NCBI GenBank assembly: GCA_030141605.1
Contig: JAQGDQ010000012.1
Coordinates: forward strand, 126,001 to 190,000
Direction: 5' to 3'
Origin: Tubiluchus corallicola
Lineage: Eukaryota; Priapulida; Priapulimorpha; Priapulimorphida; Tubiluchidae
Length of the DNA stretch: 64,000 bases
Positions within the stretch are counted from its first letter, which is position 1. Each line of letters starts with the position of its first letter. The position numbers and the translations under genes were made by a program. Of this stretch, positions 1-12,420 are shown in pieces. Below the pieces are notes generated by a model. That model did not search any database. It was given only the letters and a program-made list of their open reading frames with translations, and was not told the DNA's origin.

Positions 1-1913
1 TTTAAATGCTTTACAGTATCGTCACAGCTCACATGTTCTACTTTGAATGAACTGTAATTATAAAATAACCTATACTTTTAACTCAGATCTGCTGATTTGC
101 TGGCATGTAACACATTTTGAAATCACGCTTAGCAACAGTAATGTCTTTGTTAAGGCAGCATTTACACTGTTACACATTAACATTTGCCATAAGATTAAGA
201 AAATAAAACTAAGTTGTTAAGATAAAAATCGTATTAAAATATGTGTATTATGTCTGGTTTGACGAACCAGAAATTCCAAAAGTACTATAGTATTAAGTCA
301 CATCACCACAGTTCAAACCACAATATTGACATTAACAGTATCGTGAAGTACTGCTAAACCACATCACAACAATCAAAAACTACAACAAAAGTGAAATTAA
401 CAACCGTATAATTATGCTTCCATAATATAATACATTTTCATAAAATTAAAAATCTATATTAACATAAAATTCAAATAAGTGTAAAATCAAAGATACGAAG
501 CATGTGATAGCATCACAAAATGCAGGTATTAACAGAGGTCCCATTCAATGAAATGTAATGTTTTCCACATAAATACAATCAATCAGTAATTATTTCAAGA
601 ATCACAGCTTTAACCTAGTATGTACATTATAATAAATCACACATGCCACTTAAATTCTCTAATAAATGTTTGCAGTATATGCCACAAAAACTTATTTCTC
701 ATGAAACCTTGTATGCAGAATTGAATCCTTACGTGATTTAAACAATAGCAAACAATTATGCCTTAATAATTTCAAAATTTCCTTTATCGAAATCTCACAA
801 TACAATGCACAACAAATGTGTCAGAACAGAGAGAAATTTTCACAATAGAACTAGGAATCTCACAACCGACATTACCAAATTCAAAGCAATTTTATGCTTC
901 TCAGTTTGTTTAGCTCTCAGTTTCTGGTCTGAGAGACAATAATTCTGTTAAAGTCTTAGCTTTGGTCTTAATGAACCCAAAGTGCAAAACTAATGCATTT
1001 TTAGTTCATACACGTATCCCTCTGTTTAAGCAAAACAAAACAGACAAATAGACTGCAGAAAAATTTCCAATTGTGATTCAAGATTTTGTTCCATTTTGAA
1101 TGATCTTTGTTTGATTTTTTACTTAACTGGCATCACAAAAGTTTTTAGAGAAAAGATCAAAGTTTTTACTAGGAATGTTTAATTTTGGTCTTGCATTAGT
1201 TTGCATTAGACAGAAAGTTTCCAAAAATGAAAAATATTAGTAACACCAAAAAAGTGAAAACGAAATAAAGCTACAGTATTATGCAAACAGGAAGCAGCAT
1301 TTTGCATTTGTAAAAATACAGAAATTAAGAGTCAAACACAAATTTCAATTTCTATATTGAAGTTAACCAGACACCAAAAAGTGCAAATATAAGAAGTGGA
1401 AGCCAGATGAGTGAGCGCACATTATTTAACTGAAACTCTTTTAAAACTAAAAAGACTAAGACTAAAACAAGCTGGAAGCTGCCATGCATTGTCACTACTC
1501 ACAAATACTACTGCCTACTAGAATGAGTAATTATTTGCACAAAATTTGGCACCGGAGTTATGTGCTTGCAGATTCGATACACAACATTAAGACACAAAAG
1601 GCTTAAATAGTGAAGTACAATGCAATTTTTACAAGCAATATAAAGTTTTTTAAACAAGTAAGAAAGCTTAAGGCACGTTATGATATACAAGTTTAGTCGA
1701 ACAGATGCAATCCATAATTACTCCTGAAAGTGCAGTTTTATCAGTGCTCAACACTGTATTTGGTTTTTAGCATTATTTTTCTAAAATATTGAAGGTAATT
1801 TATCATTTGGCCTAATTTGACTTAAGATTGAAAAAGCATACCTTTTATAAACCAACTACACTATCAGTGATTGTATTTTGCAACCAAATTGGTGCTATGG
1901 AGTCACTACTTAT
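1..1913. other. AT-rich stretch downstream of the TMEM47-like gene; no gene seen
   Basis: Read on both strands, this holds no open frame with splice-compatible flanks or recognisable protein similarity. It lies 3' of the minus-strand TMEM47-like gene and could contain part of a long 3' UTR, but no convincing minus-strand poly(A) signal was found close to the stop codon. Confidence 0.5.
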
Positions 1914-2500
1914 CAGTGGCGTAGCTAGAGTTTGTGGTGCCCTGGACAACCCTTGAGTTTGTTCTCTCAATGAAATATACAATGTACTAACAACATTTAT
2001 GATTTTGATTTCGTACAATTGACTCGCAATGCATTGTAGTCACGATAAGTTGTGGAGATAAACACTGCTGAAGTTTGAATATAATAAGCACTACTGAAAA
2101 ATTGAAATAAATTATTTTTGCGTGCTTCAAAGTTATGATAGAAGCTACTTAGAAGCTTCTTCAGATGTTAACACAGTAAACAACATGATTATAAATATAC
2201 TTCACAGTTAACACAAGACAATGTGTACAGACAAGAAATTTCGAAAACAAACAAATATTACAAGATATTAAAGTACTAATTATCATCTTTGTCACAAACT
2301 TTCAACAGTAAGCATTATAAGCAGTGTTTTTATAGAAAATGGAAATTATTGCTGGTGTTTTGCCCTTTGCTAGAAAAAAAAACACGAAGACAACGAAAAA
2401 CGTTTAAATGTTTGTTAAATTAATGTTAGGAAAATCACACGCCAGCATCGAACTTGATTGAAGTGCCTGCCGGGTGGACCACCCCATAGCTACACCACTG
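1914..2500. mobile_element. hAT-like MITE with imperfect terminal inverted repeats
   Basis: The left end reads CAGTGGCGTAGCTA and the right end, read on the other strand, CAGTGGTGTAGCTA, followed on both sides by a GGTG/GGGTG stretch. Ends starting with CAGNG and an element of about 590 bp without coding capacity suit a non-autonomous hAT-type transposon. The 8-bp flanks (ctacttat and gtgtttat) agree at 5 of 8 positions, so a decayed target-site duplication is possible but not proven. Superfamily assignment is inference. Confidence 0.6.
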
Positions 2501-3313
2501 GTGTTTATGACATAACAGAGCAAAGTAATTTTCAATTACAAGGTAACAAGCCTAATGCATTTACTGGTGCAAAAATATTACAAAAGAATAATTAGTTTGT
2601 TCAGCTGTCATAGTTCACCACTTTGCTTTGCCACTTATCAGGGAAAATTTGTTGAAACTTATATAACTTTGTTACTTTTTCTGAGATAATCAGAAAAAGC
2701 CAAACCGAAGGTTTTTTTTAAGTATACTTAGATGGAAGAAGACAGTACATACACCTTATGGTCTAATATTATTGCCAAACTAAGAAATAAATGGTTTTCT
2801 GGAATAGAAAAATCTATCCAGTTATAAATATAATGACTGGGATGCACATTAAATATCTGCATGGGAATGAAATAAATTAGAAAATGATTATAATTATATA
2901 ATTAGTAAAAATCTGCATAGAATAGCAAAAATATTGAAAAACACAGTAATGGCTGCTTATTGAAAAAAGAACAATAGATATAATAACTATGAAAAGTTGC
3001 CAAAAAAGTCGTTTGACCCTGAAAATGCTCAACTATGCAAAGTCATGAGTCATGAAATGAAACAATAGGCATATCAATGCAGCATACTATACAATGAGCA
3101 TTGAGTCTACAATCATCTGAGAAAAGTCTATTAAAGGGAATAAATCAACAAAGGACATTCCAAAGATAAAAAAGTGAGCAGATACTACATATTACTAACC
3201 ATTATAATAACCAACATTACCCAAATCACAAGATATAAACCAGCTTAGAAAATTTTACATATAAACAATTAAGGAAAAAGTGCTAAAACACGTCTTTTGG
3301 CAATTTTTCATGA
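2501..3313. other. Stretch just 3' of the TMEM47-like stop codon; nothing distinctive
   Basis: AT-rich sequence downstream of the stop codon at 3314. Presumably 3' UTR and flank of the minus-strand gene. No AATAAA on the minus strand was seen near the stop. Confidence 0.4.
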
Positions 3314-3534
3314 TCATGCAGAACTTTCACCAACGGTAACAGTTTTCTCCTTATAGAAGATCTCCTGTTCATCACCATCACATATAAGGCAGAGAGAACC
3401 ACCAAAAAGAAAAATGGCAGCTCCCCAAGCAACTCCATATGCCCATCCAAACTCCCATTCTTCTCGGTGCAAATTTGCCATCTCTTTGGAAAACTTGATG
3501 GGGAAAATTAGCAGTGCTATGGTCATTAAAACAA
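3314..3534 (-). CDS. TMEM47: TMEM47-like gene, coding exon 4 (TM3-TM4 and C-terminus)
   Basis: The acceptor is TTCTAG. It encodes FPIKF, the loop, segment 4 with GWAYGVAWGA, and a charged cytoplasmic tail ending in ESSA before TGA. It is the most TMEM47-like part of the gene. Confidence 0.9.
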
Positions 3535-5738
3535 CTAGAAGAATAAATTATAACAATTTAGATGTGATTACAGTCCATATGACACGCATGGATGAATAAA
3601 AGATTATTGAGAAGTTTCAATCACGTATATAAGCTCTAAGAGGTTAAATTTTAGCACAGGATTAAAATAAGGTAAAAAAGCAACCAGTAAAGGCAGTAAC
3701 ACTTGAAAAAGAATTACTAAGCACATATTTTGTGAAATTGAAACATGACTGTTTTGACAAAGAAACAGTTTCATAACTACTGTATATTGTGAACAATACC
3801 TTTGCCAAATGAGATTATATTGTGATTGTTTATTTACCAGGTATGATGCTACAAACACAAAACGCAAAGTCTTGCTGAAATAAGTAATTTGCTAGTAACA
3901 GTAACTCAATGCTTATAACATCCAAAACACAATAACTCACCTCCAAAAAGCATTATGGCACAAGACAGAAGGTACATCCCTCTCTTCAGGGAATTGTCTT
4001 TCGTGATGAGACCAATAGCGACGACTGCTCCGCCGAGCAATGCACAAACAAGGCAAATAATAGAAAATGCTCGTGTAGCTTTCAGCCATGCTAAACAACA
4101 ATAAAACTTTCATTTTTAGCAGTTTATTTAACAGAGCAGAGAAATCAGTAAACTCGTCAGATTTGTACTTTATTAATTATTAATTATGAAACCTATCGTT
4201 TATGAACATATACTGCAGGATCATTTATGAAGATGTATTTAGTAAATAGCAAAAACACTTTTACATATCACAGGTAAGAAAAATTACCATTCAATATTGA
4301 CAAAAAATTTTCAGGAATAAAATTTAGACAATATACTTACTCGATAAATCTTTCATTTGGTTGCATGAAAGAGAAATTTTGCCATTGTACTGCAAGTGTA
4401 TTATTAATTTCTTGCAAATCACACAAAGCTTATTGCAATGCAAAATGTTCAAATATAGCAATTATCCTCTCCATCAAAACACACGCTTGGTATCACACAA
4501 TGGCAATTAAAATAGCACAGCTAGGTATCAAAAGTAGCTATATTAGGTATCAATTGTAGCCCCAGGATGGTGGACAAAAGCCTAAGTTCTTAAAACTACA
4601 TAAGCAACCTTTCTTGTTGCCAATCAAATCAATATTGAAACTAAAAAACCCTTGATTACAGACTCTGAAATGGATTAATGCGAGGTTTCCAAGCTTGTCC
4701 AAGAATCAAAACAACCTTGCGAATTTAGTAAATTCTTTTACCAGTATGGAGCTTAGGGGCTAGTACTTTAATACTGTGCTCTGCATTGTTAATTTTCATT
4801 ATATTTTGTCTCTAAATGTATTCCATTACTAAAAAAACACGAAATTACTTACGTTGAACACTTTCAATAGAAGAGCAACCCTCCTGGTAGGGTGTGTCAT
4901 ACGGTAGAGGAGTAGGGGCGGGAAAGCTCACACACCGGCTCCATAATCCTTGCCTGTAGCCTTCTGACTCCAACCAAGCTGTACTAGCCATGGCAATGAT
5001 GAGCAAAAGCAAACTAATGCAACAGCACATAAATGAGATGACCTGAAATGTAAAAAACTTTTATTTAACAATTTTTAGTATTTATTATGTAATAACAAGA
5101 CATTATGAAATACTGAATGCTTGAGAATTATTGATCATTAAGGCCAGAGTCACACTGTGGCTGCATACTATGAGTTCGACCATTGAGAACAGCAGAGTTA
5201 GCCGTGCAGGCGCAAAGATAAACCTCGATCAAAGTTCCTTTCCGTGAACTTGTCCTGCCAATTAAAAAAGCCGTTCTAAGCACAGTTGCAGCTTGACCTC
5301 AATGCTAATATTATATGAGATAAAACAGTCTAATTATATAATACCATTTTGGCTGGGATATAGCTATCAAGAAAATTCAATCTTAATGTAGCTCTAATCA
5401 CAAGTGCTGCAATTTTCTTATCCCACAACTAGCCCAAAATACGAAACACACAAACACATTCCTGCCTGTCCATTCTGTATCATTTAATTATATCAGATTT
5501 AAGCACAGCAGTACATGCCTTCCATTATAGTAAGATCCCAGTGTGACGAAATTAGATTATCTATATACATACAGATATTGTCATGCTAAATTAATTTATC
5601 AGAACAGTGCCTGTCGGTGTATTGATGCAAAAACATGATTAATAATTCATGAAAATAGCATAGTCGTTATAACACACAATAATTATCAATACCTACCCGT
5701 AAGAGAAGCAAGCCTTCTGCTTTCACTTTGCTTTCCAT
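3314..5738 (-). CDS. TMEM47: TMEM47/VAB-9-like four-pass membrane protein (claudin superfamily), 4 exons
   Basis: Coding exons on the minus strand: 5738-5697, 5042-4853, 4090-3941, 3534-3314. They sum to 603 nt, giving 200 residues and a TGA stop, and every junction is GT-AG and phase-matched. Transmembrane segments fall near residues 10-33, 84-107, 117-138 and 157-179. The first extracellular loop carries W37, GLW at 46-48, C51 and C70, the W-GLW-C-C pattern of claudin-like proteins. The fourth segment region, with FGWAYGVAWGAAIF and FGG, and the preceding FPIKF closely resemble vertebrate TMEM47, whose length (about 180 residues) is similar. Known members localise to adherens junctions. The start is the only ATG in the short first exon, ahead of the first membrane segment. 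Other PMP22/claudin/LHFPL-like proteins remain possible, but the last exon favours TMEM47. Confidence 0.87.
3941..4090 (-). CDS. TMEM47: TMEM47-like gene, coding exon 3 (TM2, start of TM3)
   Basis: A 150-nt exon between TTTAG and GTGAGT splice sites, phase 1 at both ends. It encodes membrane segment 2 (residues about 84-107), a short basic loop and the start of segment 3. Confidence 0.88.
4853..5042 (-). CDS. TMEM47: TMEM47-like gene, coding exon 2 (TM1 and extracellular loop 1)
   Basis: The acceptor is a TTTCAG and the donor GTAAGT. It encodes the rest of membrane segment 1 and the loop with W37, GLW 46-48 and cysteines 51 and 70. An internal ATG follows the acceptor, but the frame is open back to the splice site, and exon 1 supplies a better start. 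Confidence 0.88.
5697..5738 (-). CDS. TMEM47: TMEM47-like gene, coding exon 1
   Basis: A 42-nt coding part giving 14 residues (MESKVKAEGLLLLR), ending in phase 0 at a GTAGGT donor. It supplies the start of membrane segment 1. Short, but its frame and hydrophobicity run straight on into exon 2. Confidence 0.75.
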
Positions 5739-7133
5739 ATTTGCAAATCCCAATTTAATTTAATACTATTTTTCCCATTCAAATGCCATGTAGAAATAAT
5801 TTACATCCTGTCCTTCCTTTCAGTAACAATTTTTCTCCTTTCATGACATCTCATAGCAGTTCATTTGAAACTTGTAAACATGGGAACCACAGCAGAGTCT
5901 AATTATAAATGTGATCACAAAATTCTAGGCATACAAACAATTTTACTTTTTTACCACAGCAATTAATGGGCAATGACTTACGTACACGCTCGTGTGATGT
6001 AAAACAAGCTGCTTATTGTACTGTTACAGCAATAAATTTTTGCCTATGAAAACCAATTATCCAATCAAATGCAATTTCATAATTGTGAACTTTCCACTTT
6101 TGCCTCCAGCAAAAGTTCATCAAGCAGAGCTCAGTTACAAGTTAAAATGATTAACAACAAACTTCTATAAAATTTTGGTAAGTGAATTTTGATTTTGCCA
6201 ACAAGTGAATTTTTGTTCTTGATATCAAAGAGAATGCACACATTCACAAAAAGTGAATGTCTTCTTTAAATCAATTTCTTGCATCTGTGCAAGTGTTAAC
6301 TTTGTTAAATGTGAACATAGTGACAAAACAAAATTTCATTTAATAATCCCATAACATAACAAACAAGCACTTTTCTGACTAACCACAGCTCTGGTAAGCA
6401 CTTTTTTTAAATTTCTTAAACAGCCAGTATAATCTATTCCAGAAATTTTAACGCAAGACACATGACAGTATGATGCTTCCTGAGCACTTGCACGGGTTGA
6501 TAATGAGACCTAGCGGTTTCAGTGCACGTATTGTGAGTGCAGCAATGGTTTATTTACACACATCACTTCCTGGCCAACAATCACCCAAGGATTGTCCACA
6601 ATAAGCTTGACCCAGAAAACTAAAACTACATTCAAATAAATTTGAAAGCATGGCGAATTAAGGCATCAAGTTCTGTTGTTAATGATGGGCCTGTCAGGAG
6701 AACAAATCTGCCTGAAATAATTAGGGGAATTTGGGAGTAGATGGACTGTGCATGAGCGGGAGTGATCTGCTTTGCAAAAAGCAAGATAACTAGAAGTCTC
6801 TATATACGAATCATCTGAATAATTCTTCTACGGGCAAATTTCAGACTAAAGAAATCAATAAACTAAAACTAACCTTTTAAATTTCTTCTCACTAGTACTC
6901 TTCTACTATTAATGGTAGTGTGAATTCAAATGTAACAAACATCTAATGAGTCAGAACAGTAATTTCACAATTACAAATAGTTATTGCACTATAAATAATA
7001 ATTACTGTAAGTACCAATAAACACCTGCAAATCAAGTCAGTCAGTATCTAAGTTTCATGTTGTACTTAGTTTCAGTAAGTTTTTAGTTTTTGCATAGGCT
7101 TAGTGTTAACATCACTTTACAGTAAACCAACGA
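5739..7133. other. Upstream flank of the TMEM47-like gene; no gene seen
   Basis: This must contain the TMEM47-like promoter and 5' UTR, but no specific element can be assigned from sequence alone. No coding signal on either strand. Confidence 0.45.
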
Positions 7134-7154
7134 ATATATATATATATATATATA
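7134..7154. repeat. (TA)n microsatellite
   Basis: About 10 uninterrupted TA units. Confidence 0.9.
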
Positions 7155-9967
7155 CATTACTCTCATTAAGTAATTCGCCAAAACAAAAATACCATTGCCA
7201 TTTTACACATTGTTTTCATAGCCTTTTGACTGTCAAGTTGTTGATTAATTTTATTAATTCATTGAAGGCTGCAAAATCAGATCAAGGTTAATAACATAAG
7301 AGGCTTGTGAGTTTTTTGGCTGCTTTATCTTAGGAGGATCTTGATTTACTGACTTGCCGAAACTGACAGTAATATGACATCCTATGATTGTCAGCCAAGG
7401 TTAATACATTAATACATAACAAACAGTGATGAAAATGGAAAGAAACAGAAAATTGTCTTACTTCTTAAATTTTGTCAAGTAAAAAATTTTGATAGCTCAC
7501 TCTAAAATTACAATATAGACTTGCCATGTGTCGTGCACACTATGGTATAGCAAATAAAAAATGTAAATAGTCAACCACACAGAAAAAACAGATCATGTTA
7601 AGTTTTGAAGCAAATTTTCATTTTCTATTTTTTTTACATTAGCAGGGATTTGAAGATTTAATAATAACGCACGTAAATGTTAGACTATGCTCATATCATT
7701 GCAAACAATGAGCTTTGTTTTTCTAAATACCCAATTACACATTCTCTTCTATTTTAAGAAATCTTGTGAATTTTCACTGCTTTTGCTTACATTTTATACA
7801 CGTCTTAATTATCACAAAACATTGTATTTTTACATGACAGTGATGCTCTGCATATCATTACATAAAATATCACTACTTTATACTAAATAAAAAGAAAGCA
7901 TTAATGAAACACAACAATAACACTAAATTCTAAAATAGTTAAGCAAATCATTTTTTTCTGCAAAGTATTGATGCCTTGTTTTATTCTAATTATAATTAAG
8001 CTAATTTTTTAACACAATGTATAGTGTTTTTGTAAATTATGATTTTGTAATTCAAGTTGTAAATTTGCTAGACTGAATTTACAGACTGCACCAAACTTTT
8101 ATTGTGAAAATATTTTTCTTCGGCATCTAAATTAACCAAATTAAGCATAATATTGTCAGCTTAAGAAGGAACTATTGAATTCAGAAAATCCTGCAATAGA
8201 GCTACTTAACACACAGCACATGAATTTTGGTCTTTAATAAAAGGATACTACCAAATAATAAGGTCTGGAAGAGTAAGCATATATATCTGATAACCTGCAA
8301 TTGTAAACTTAATTTTTTAGTTGCGAAAAAGCCTCCAAATAGCAAGAAATGTCTGTTTCTTGGTTGCTGCCCAGAATCTAGGGCGAAATCTAAACTACAA
8401 GCTACAGCCTCAGGCCAACTCCAGTTCCAGTTGTTTTCATTTTACAATTTCAACCCTAGTAAAAATGCCTGCAAAGCATTTTAAACATAGTGGGAAATCA
8501 TGTAGGTTCTTATTAAAGTGCATTCAAACTCTCCTTCCATAATAAACACTATTAAATAACACACTAATGATCAATAATCTGCAAATCATACATTGAGTAT
8601 TACTTAAGCAAAAAATAATGCATATGACAATAACTTCGCCCAGAGGAAAACACAAAATTGGAGTACAGGGTGATGTACACTGTTTTCATTTGGTTTTATT
8701 AGCGGCCTTTTTCAATAAAATCTTAAAGATACAGATAGGCAAGATGCCAACATATCATTTAAATGCATTCACAAACAAACAAGCAAAATGCAGTAATTAT
8801 AGTTATTGCTCCTGTTTTTTTTTCAGTGAAAGCAGTAGACCATTCAAAGCAAAACACATGATGAATGACAAATACCATCTTTATTTACATAACGGCCAAG
8901 ACAAGTTTCCTTGTGTTACCTTATTTGTATTATGAAGGTTCAAAATCAGCTGCTACAAAAAATATCATCTAGTGCAACTATACATAGAGCGAAAGTTTGC
9001 GTTAGCCTTTATATGTGTTATTCATTGTGGTGTCTTTGAATTTGTACATGTTAACTACTCATAAATGGAGTAATGCACTTAAAAATACGGAGATAAATTT
9101 ATACCTTTATCGGTCGAACCACTATAAATTTTTCGGTAGTTGCTGATACCATCCTGTATTATGCAAGAACTTCCTTCCATACCATTGTGAAATGTACCAT
9201 GTTACCACTTTAATTATCCATTGAAACCTGCAATATCAAGCCAGTTAAGTAATATTCAATTATACATTATATACATTGAATTGTTCTGTCCTTCGTGTGC
9301 CAGGAAAATATCATACCCATCGTGCTGACATGTACATAATCAACTGTTGCTAGCAAAGACAACTAGTACCACATTAAAAATTTATTAGTTACATATGTAA
9401 TTATTTAGCCAGTGGAGGAGTGTCTGAAAACTATTGACATATGAATCACCTGAAAATAAGCAAGTTTAATGCAAACGTTCACTGTGTTGCAAATATACTC
9501 AGTGGTATATTTAGCTCCAACATAACCCCAAGAAAATGTAACCAAGGGTGGAACTGTCCCAAGTCAAATCATACCATAGTATTGCAAAAGTAAAGTAGGC
9601 ATTCATGAAGCAGTGGTAAGTTAATTATCAAAAATGCAAACTCTGCATAAATTTGCAACATGTAGACTAAGAGTATGCGCCGTAATAAATGCATTTCCAA
9701 TGAGTTTTATTTACTGTATAACACTTTGGTCTACAGCTACAACAGAGATAAGATATGCTAAACATCCTTTAATACTAAATATGACATTTCCATGTATAAT
9801 ACTTTGATAAAATCCATTATCTAGTAAGCACACAAAGTATTTTGTCATGCTTTTCCAAAATCAACATTTCACATATTGTTCTATATAGTTTCCTTCATTT
9901 TGTATTGATTCTTTTGATAGTTGAATGTTACAAATTGACAGTCACTACATAATATAAACAAACTTGC
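7155..9967. other. Gene-less AT-rich intergenic DNA
   Basis: Only short open frames without splice support or protein similarity, the longest about 105 codons at 8618-8935. Nothing else recognised. Confidence 0.5.
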
Positions 9968-10703
9968 ATTTAAAATCATAGTGAACAAATAACATACAGA
10001 AAATAATAATTGAACACAATATTTAAGCCAATCTATCCTCTAATTTAGGTTTTTTATACATTTTTGCTTCTCCTATAGAAGTAATCATTATACCTAACGG
10101 TATATCACAAAGGACTAGTGAACAAATAATAGATCACCTTTTGTCACTAACATTTGAATGGGTTACTACAGGGTTATTACATTGTCAAAGGTAGTGAAGT
10201 GTTGCCAAATTGGGCATTCTGTTGATGGGTCAAGAAAAATTCTTCTTTCTATGCCAGATGAAACTGATGTGTGTAATAATATTTATAAAACTATAAAATG
10301 CATATAGAAGGAAATAACTTCGGTGCTGATCAGTATAAATTTAATGTGAGGCATTCTCAAGTATTTTAGTGTCTATGTGTACGTTTCTACCTAAGACCTA
10401 ATGGTATGCTACAGAGAAACTCGGGTGAAGACTTAGCTGGCTGAAGCAAAGCAGTGTGACTAACATCACTGCAAGGTTTACTCAAAAATTCTTGAATGAT
10501 AAATGTGGGCAACAAGCAATGCGAATGACATTCATGAGCTGGTGCCTGAGAATACTATGTGGGATGTTCGTGCTTGCAACACATCTCAATGCACTTGTTT
10601 TCTTCTTTATAGTGTATTAACTGTTTTAAAAATTTGACAGATACAATTTAAAATCATAGTGAACAAATAACATACAGGAAATATTAATTCAGCACAATAT
10701 TTA
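9968..10703. repeat. Pair of ~57-bp direct repeats about 678 bp apart
   Basis: The copies at 9968-10024 and 10646-10703 share ATTTAAAATCATAGTGAACA and the following AATAACATACAG, then diverge slightly through CACAATATTTA. The intervening ~620 bp has no coding signal. This could be a pair of dispersed repeats or the ends of a small element. Confidence 0.7.
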
Positions 10704-10781
10704 GATAAGTGTCACCGATGGATCAAAGTATGCGGAAGGCCACATGAGCAACTCAACCCATCTCTTATATTAATATTCTTG

Positions 10782-10809
10782 GTATATATATTTATTTATA
10801 TATATATAA
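10782..10809. repeat. AT microsatellite at the left edge of the GC-rich island
   Basis: A TATATATATTTATTTATATATATA run directly abuts the compositionally different segment that follows. Confidence 0.85.
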
Positions 10810-10811
10810 GA

Positions 10812-11300
10812 TTCGAGGCTACAGCCCGGACGAGGGCACCATTTGCGGTGATCTATACATCAAACGAAAGGTCTCGATCTAGTGTCGTGCCATTGATGGT
10901 TTATTTTTCCAATCGGGCCCACCGGAGGGCGAAAAACCTCCAAAAATGGCCCTTTTTCGGCCGTTTTTTGCAAAAAATTGCAAAAGTTATACGGCTGAGA
11001 TGTAGAGAACGGGAACGGGTCGAGGGGGGGTACTGGGGATAGATAGCCCGTTCAGCGGTGGGTGTAGTAGGCATATTTAGAATTCCCGAGAGGGCCAGGG
11101 CGCCCCGCAACGGGCGTTTTCCCGGACCCAACTCGCGATTTTTTCGAAATTTTGACCAAACAGCATGCGGGAAAAACGTTCTAGCGTCGCCCGGTGGGAC
11201 TCTAGGAAGGAGATATATAGCTCATCAGAAAGAGGAAGGACAGGGCTACACGATGATGTGGGCTATATGTTAGGGCAGGTCCACCGAGAGGAGTACTAGC
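10812..11300. other. GC-rich, CpG-rich island of unknown nature
   Basis: Base composition changes sharply here. Runs such as GGGCCCACCGGAGGGC, GGGAACGGGTCGAGGGGGGG and GCGCCCCGCAACGGGCG sit within a window that is otherwise AT-rich. Both strands have modest open frames (up to 87 codons) but no protein family is recognisable and no splice pattern is evident. It could be a non-coding repeat, a piece of an inserted foreign sequence, or a CpG-island-like element. Confidence 0.55.
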
Positions 11301-11739
11301 GAGTTAATTAGATGTTCTATTTTCGGCAATTTTCGCTTAGAAAACTGTCCTAACGCATTCCATTGTGCTGACGTCATCCATTGTACTCTATAACTTTAAT
11401 TCAGCAAAAAGCTGCTCTGCGTTAGATAAACAGACATACAGTAGGCATGATGTTACGGGCTACAGGCTTTGCGTTAGGTAAGTAGGCAGGATGTTACGGG
11501 CTTTACGGGCTTTGTGTTATAAATGAGGACTAGGTAGGATGTTCGCGTATTATTAATTACACGTGTATTTATACGCAAAATCTTTTGCGGGGCCTTTGCT
11601 ATTTATTATATTATAGCACATAGTTTCAACTTTGTGAAAAATGTTTGGAATGGTTTTGTTGTAATGCTGTGCTGTTGGTGCTTGTGCTATAGGTGTTGTC
11701 ATCGTTGCCACCATCATCATCATCAACATCATGATCACC

Positions 11740-12420
11740 ACGTGAGGTGGTGGATTTGATGTGGTGTGGTGGTGGTGTGCTTTGTGTGTTGTGCTATGGA
11801 TGGTGTGGTGGGGTGATAGGGTGTGTGGGGTGTGGTGTGGGTAGTGTGGTATGGAGTGGGTGGCGTGGTGTGTGGGTGGGTGTTGTGGTGCAGTGTGGTG
11901 TTATGGTGTGGTGCTGTGCGGTGTGATGTGGTGGAGTATTATGGTGTGGGTGGTGTGGTGTGGTGTGTGGGTGGTGCGGTGCAGTGGTATGGTGTGGTGC
12001 AGTGTGGTGGAGTCGTATGGTGTGGGTGGTGTGGTGTGTGGGTGGTGCGGTGTGCTGCAGCGGTATGGTGTGGTGCTGTGCGGTGTGGTGCAGTGTGGTG
12101 TTATGGTGTGGTGTGATGTGGTGGAGTATTATGGTGTGGGTGGTATGGTGTGGTGTGTGGGTGGTGCAGTGGTATGGTGTGGTGCAGTGTGGTGTGATGT
12201 GGTGGAGTGGTATGGTGTGGGTGGTGTGGTGTGTAGGTGGTATGGTGTGGTGCGGTGTGATGTGGTGGAGTGGTATGGTGTGGGTGGTGTGGTGTGTAGG
12301 TGGGTGGGTGGTGTGGTGCAGTGTGGTGTTATGGTGTGGTGCTGTGCGGTGTGATGTGGTGGAGTGGTATGGTGTGGTGCAGTGCGGTGTGATGAGGTGG
12401 AGTGGTGTGGTGTGGGTTTT
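11740..12420. repeat. GTGGTGT-type minisatellite, ~680 bp
   Basis: Almost the whole segment is built from GTGGT, GTGTGG, GGTGCAGTG and GGTGTGATGTGGTGGAGTGG variants, arranged in longer higher-order blocks of roughly 100-190 bp. The strand is strongly G/T-biased. The long open frames in it (up to 214 codons on the minus strand, His/Thr/Pro-rich) follow from the repeat and are not credible genes. Confidence 0.92.

Noticed and set aside
4845-5030. Start of the TMEM47-like protein at the ATG at 5030
   Set aside because: The frame is open upstream to a good acceptor at 5043, and the 5738 ATG exon supplies the first part of membrane segment 1 with matching phase.
8618-8935. 105-codon plus-strand open frame
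   Set aside because: Low-similarity, Lys/Asn/Phe-rich as expected from AT-rich non-coding DNA.
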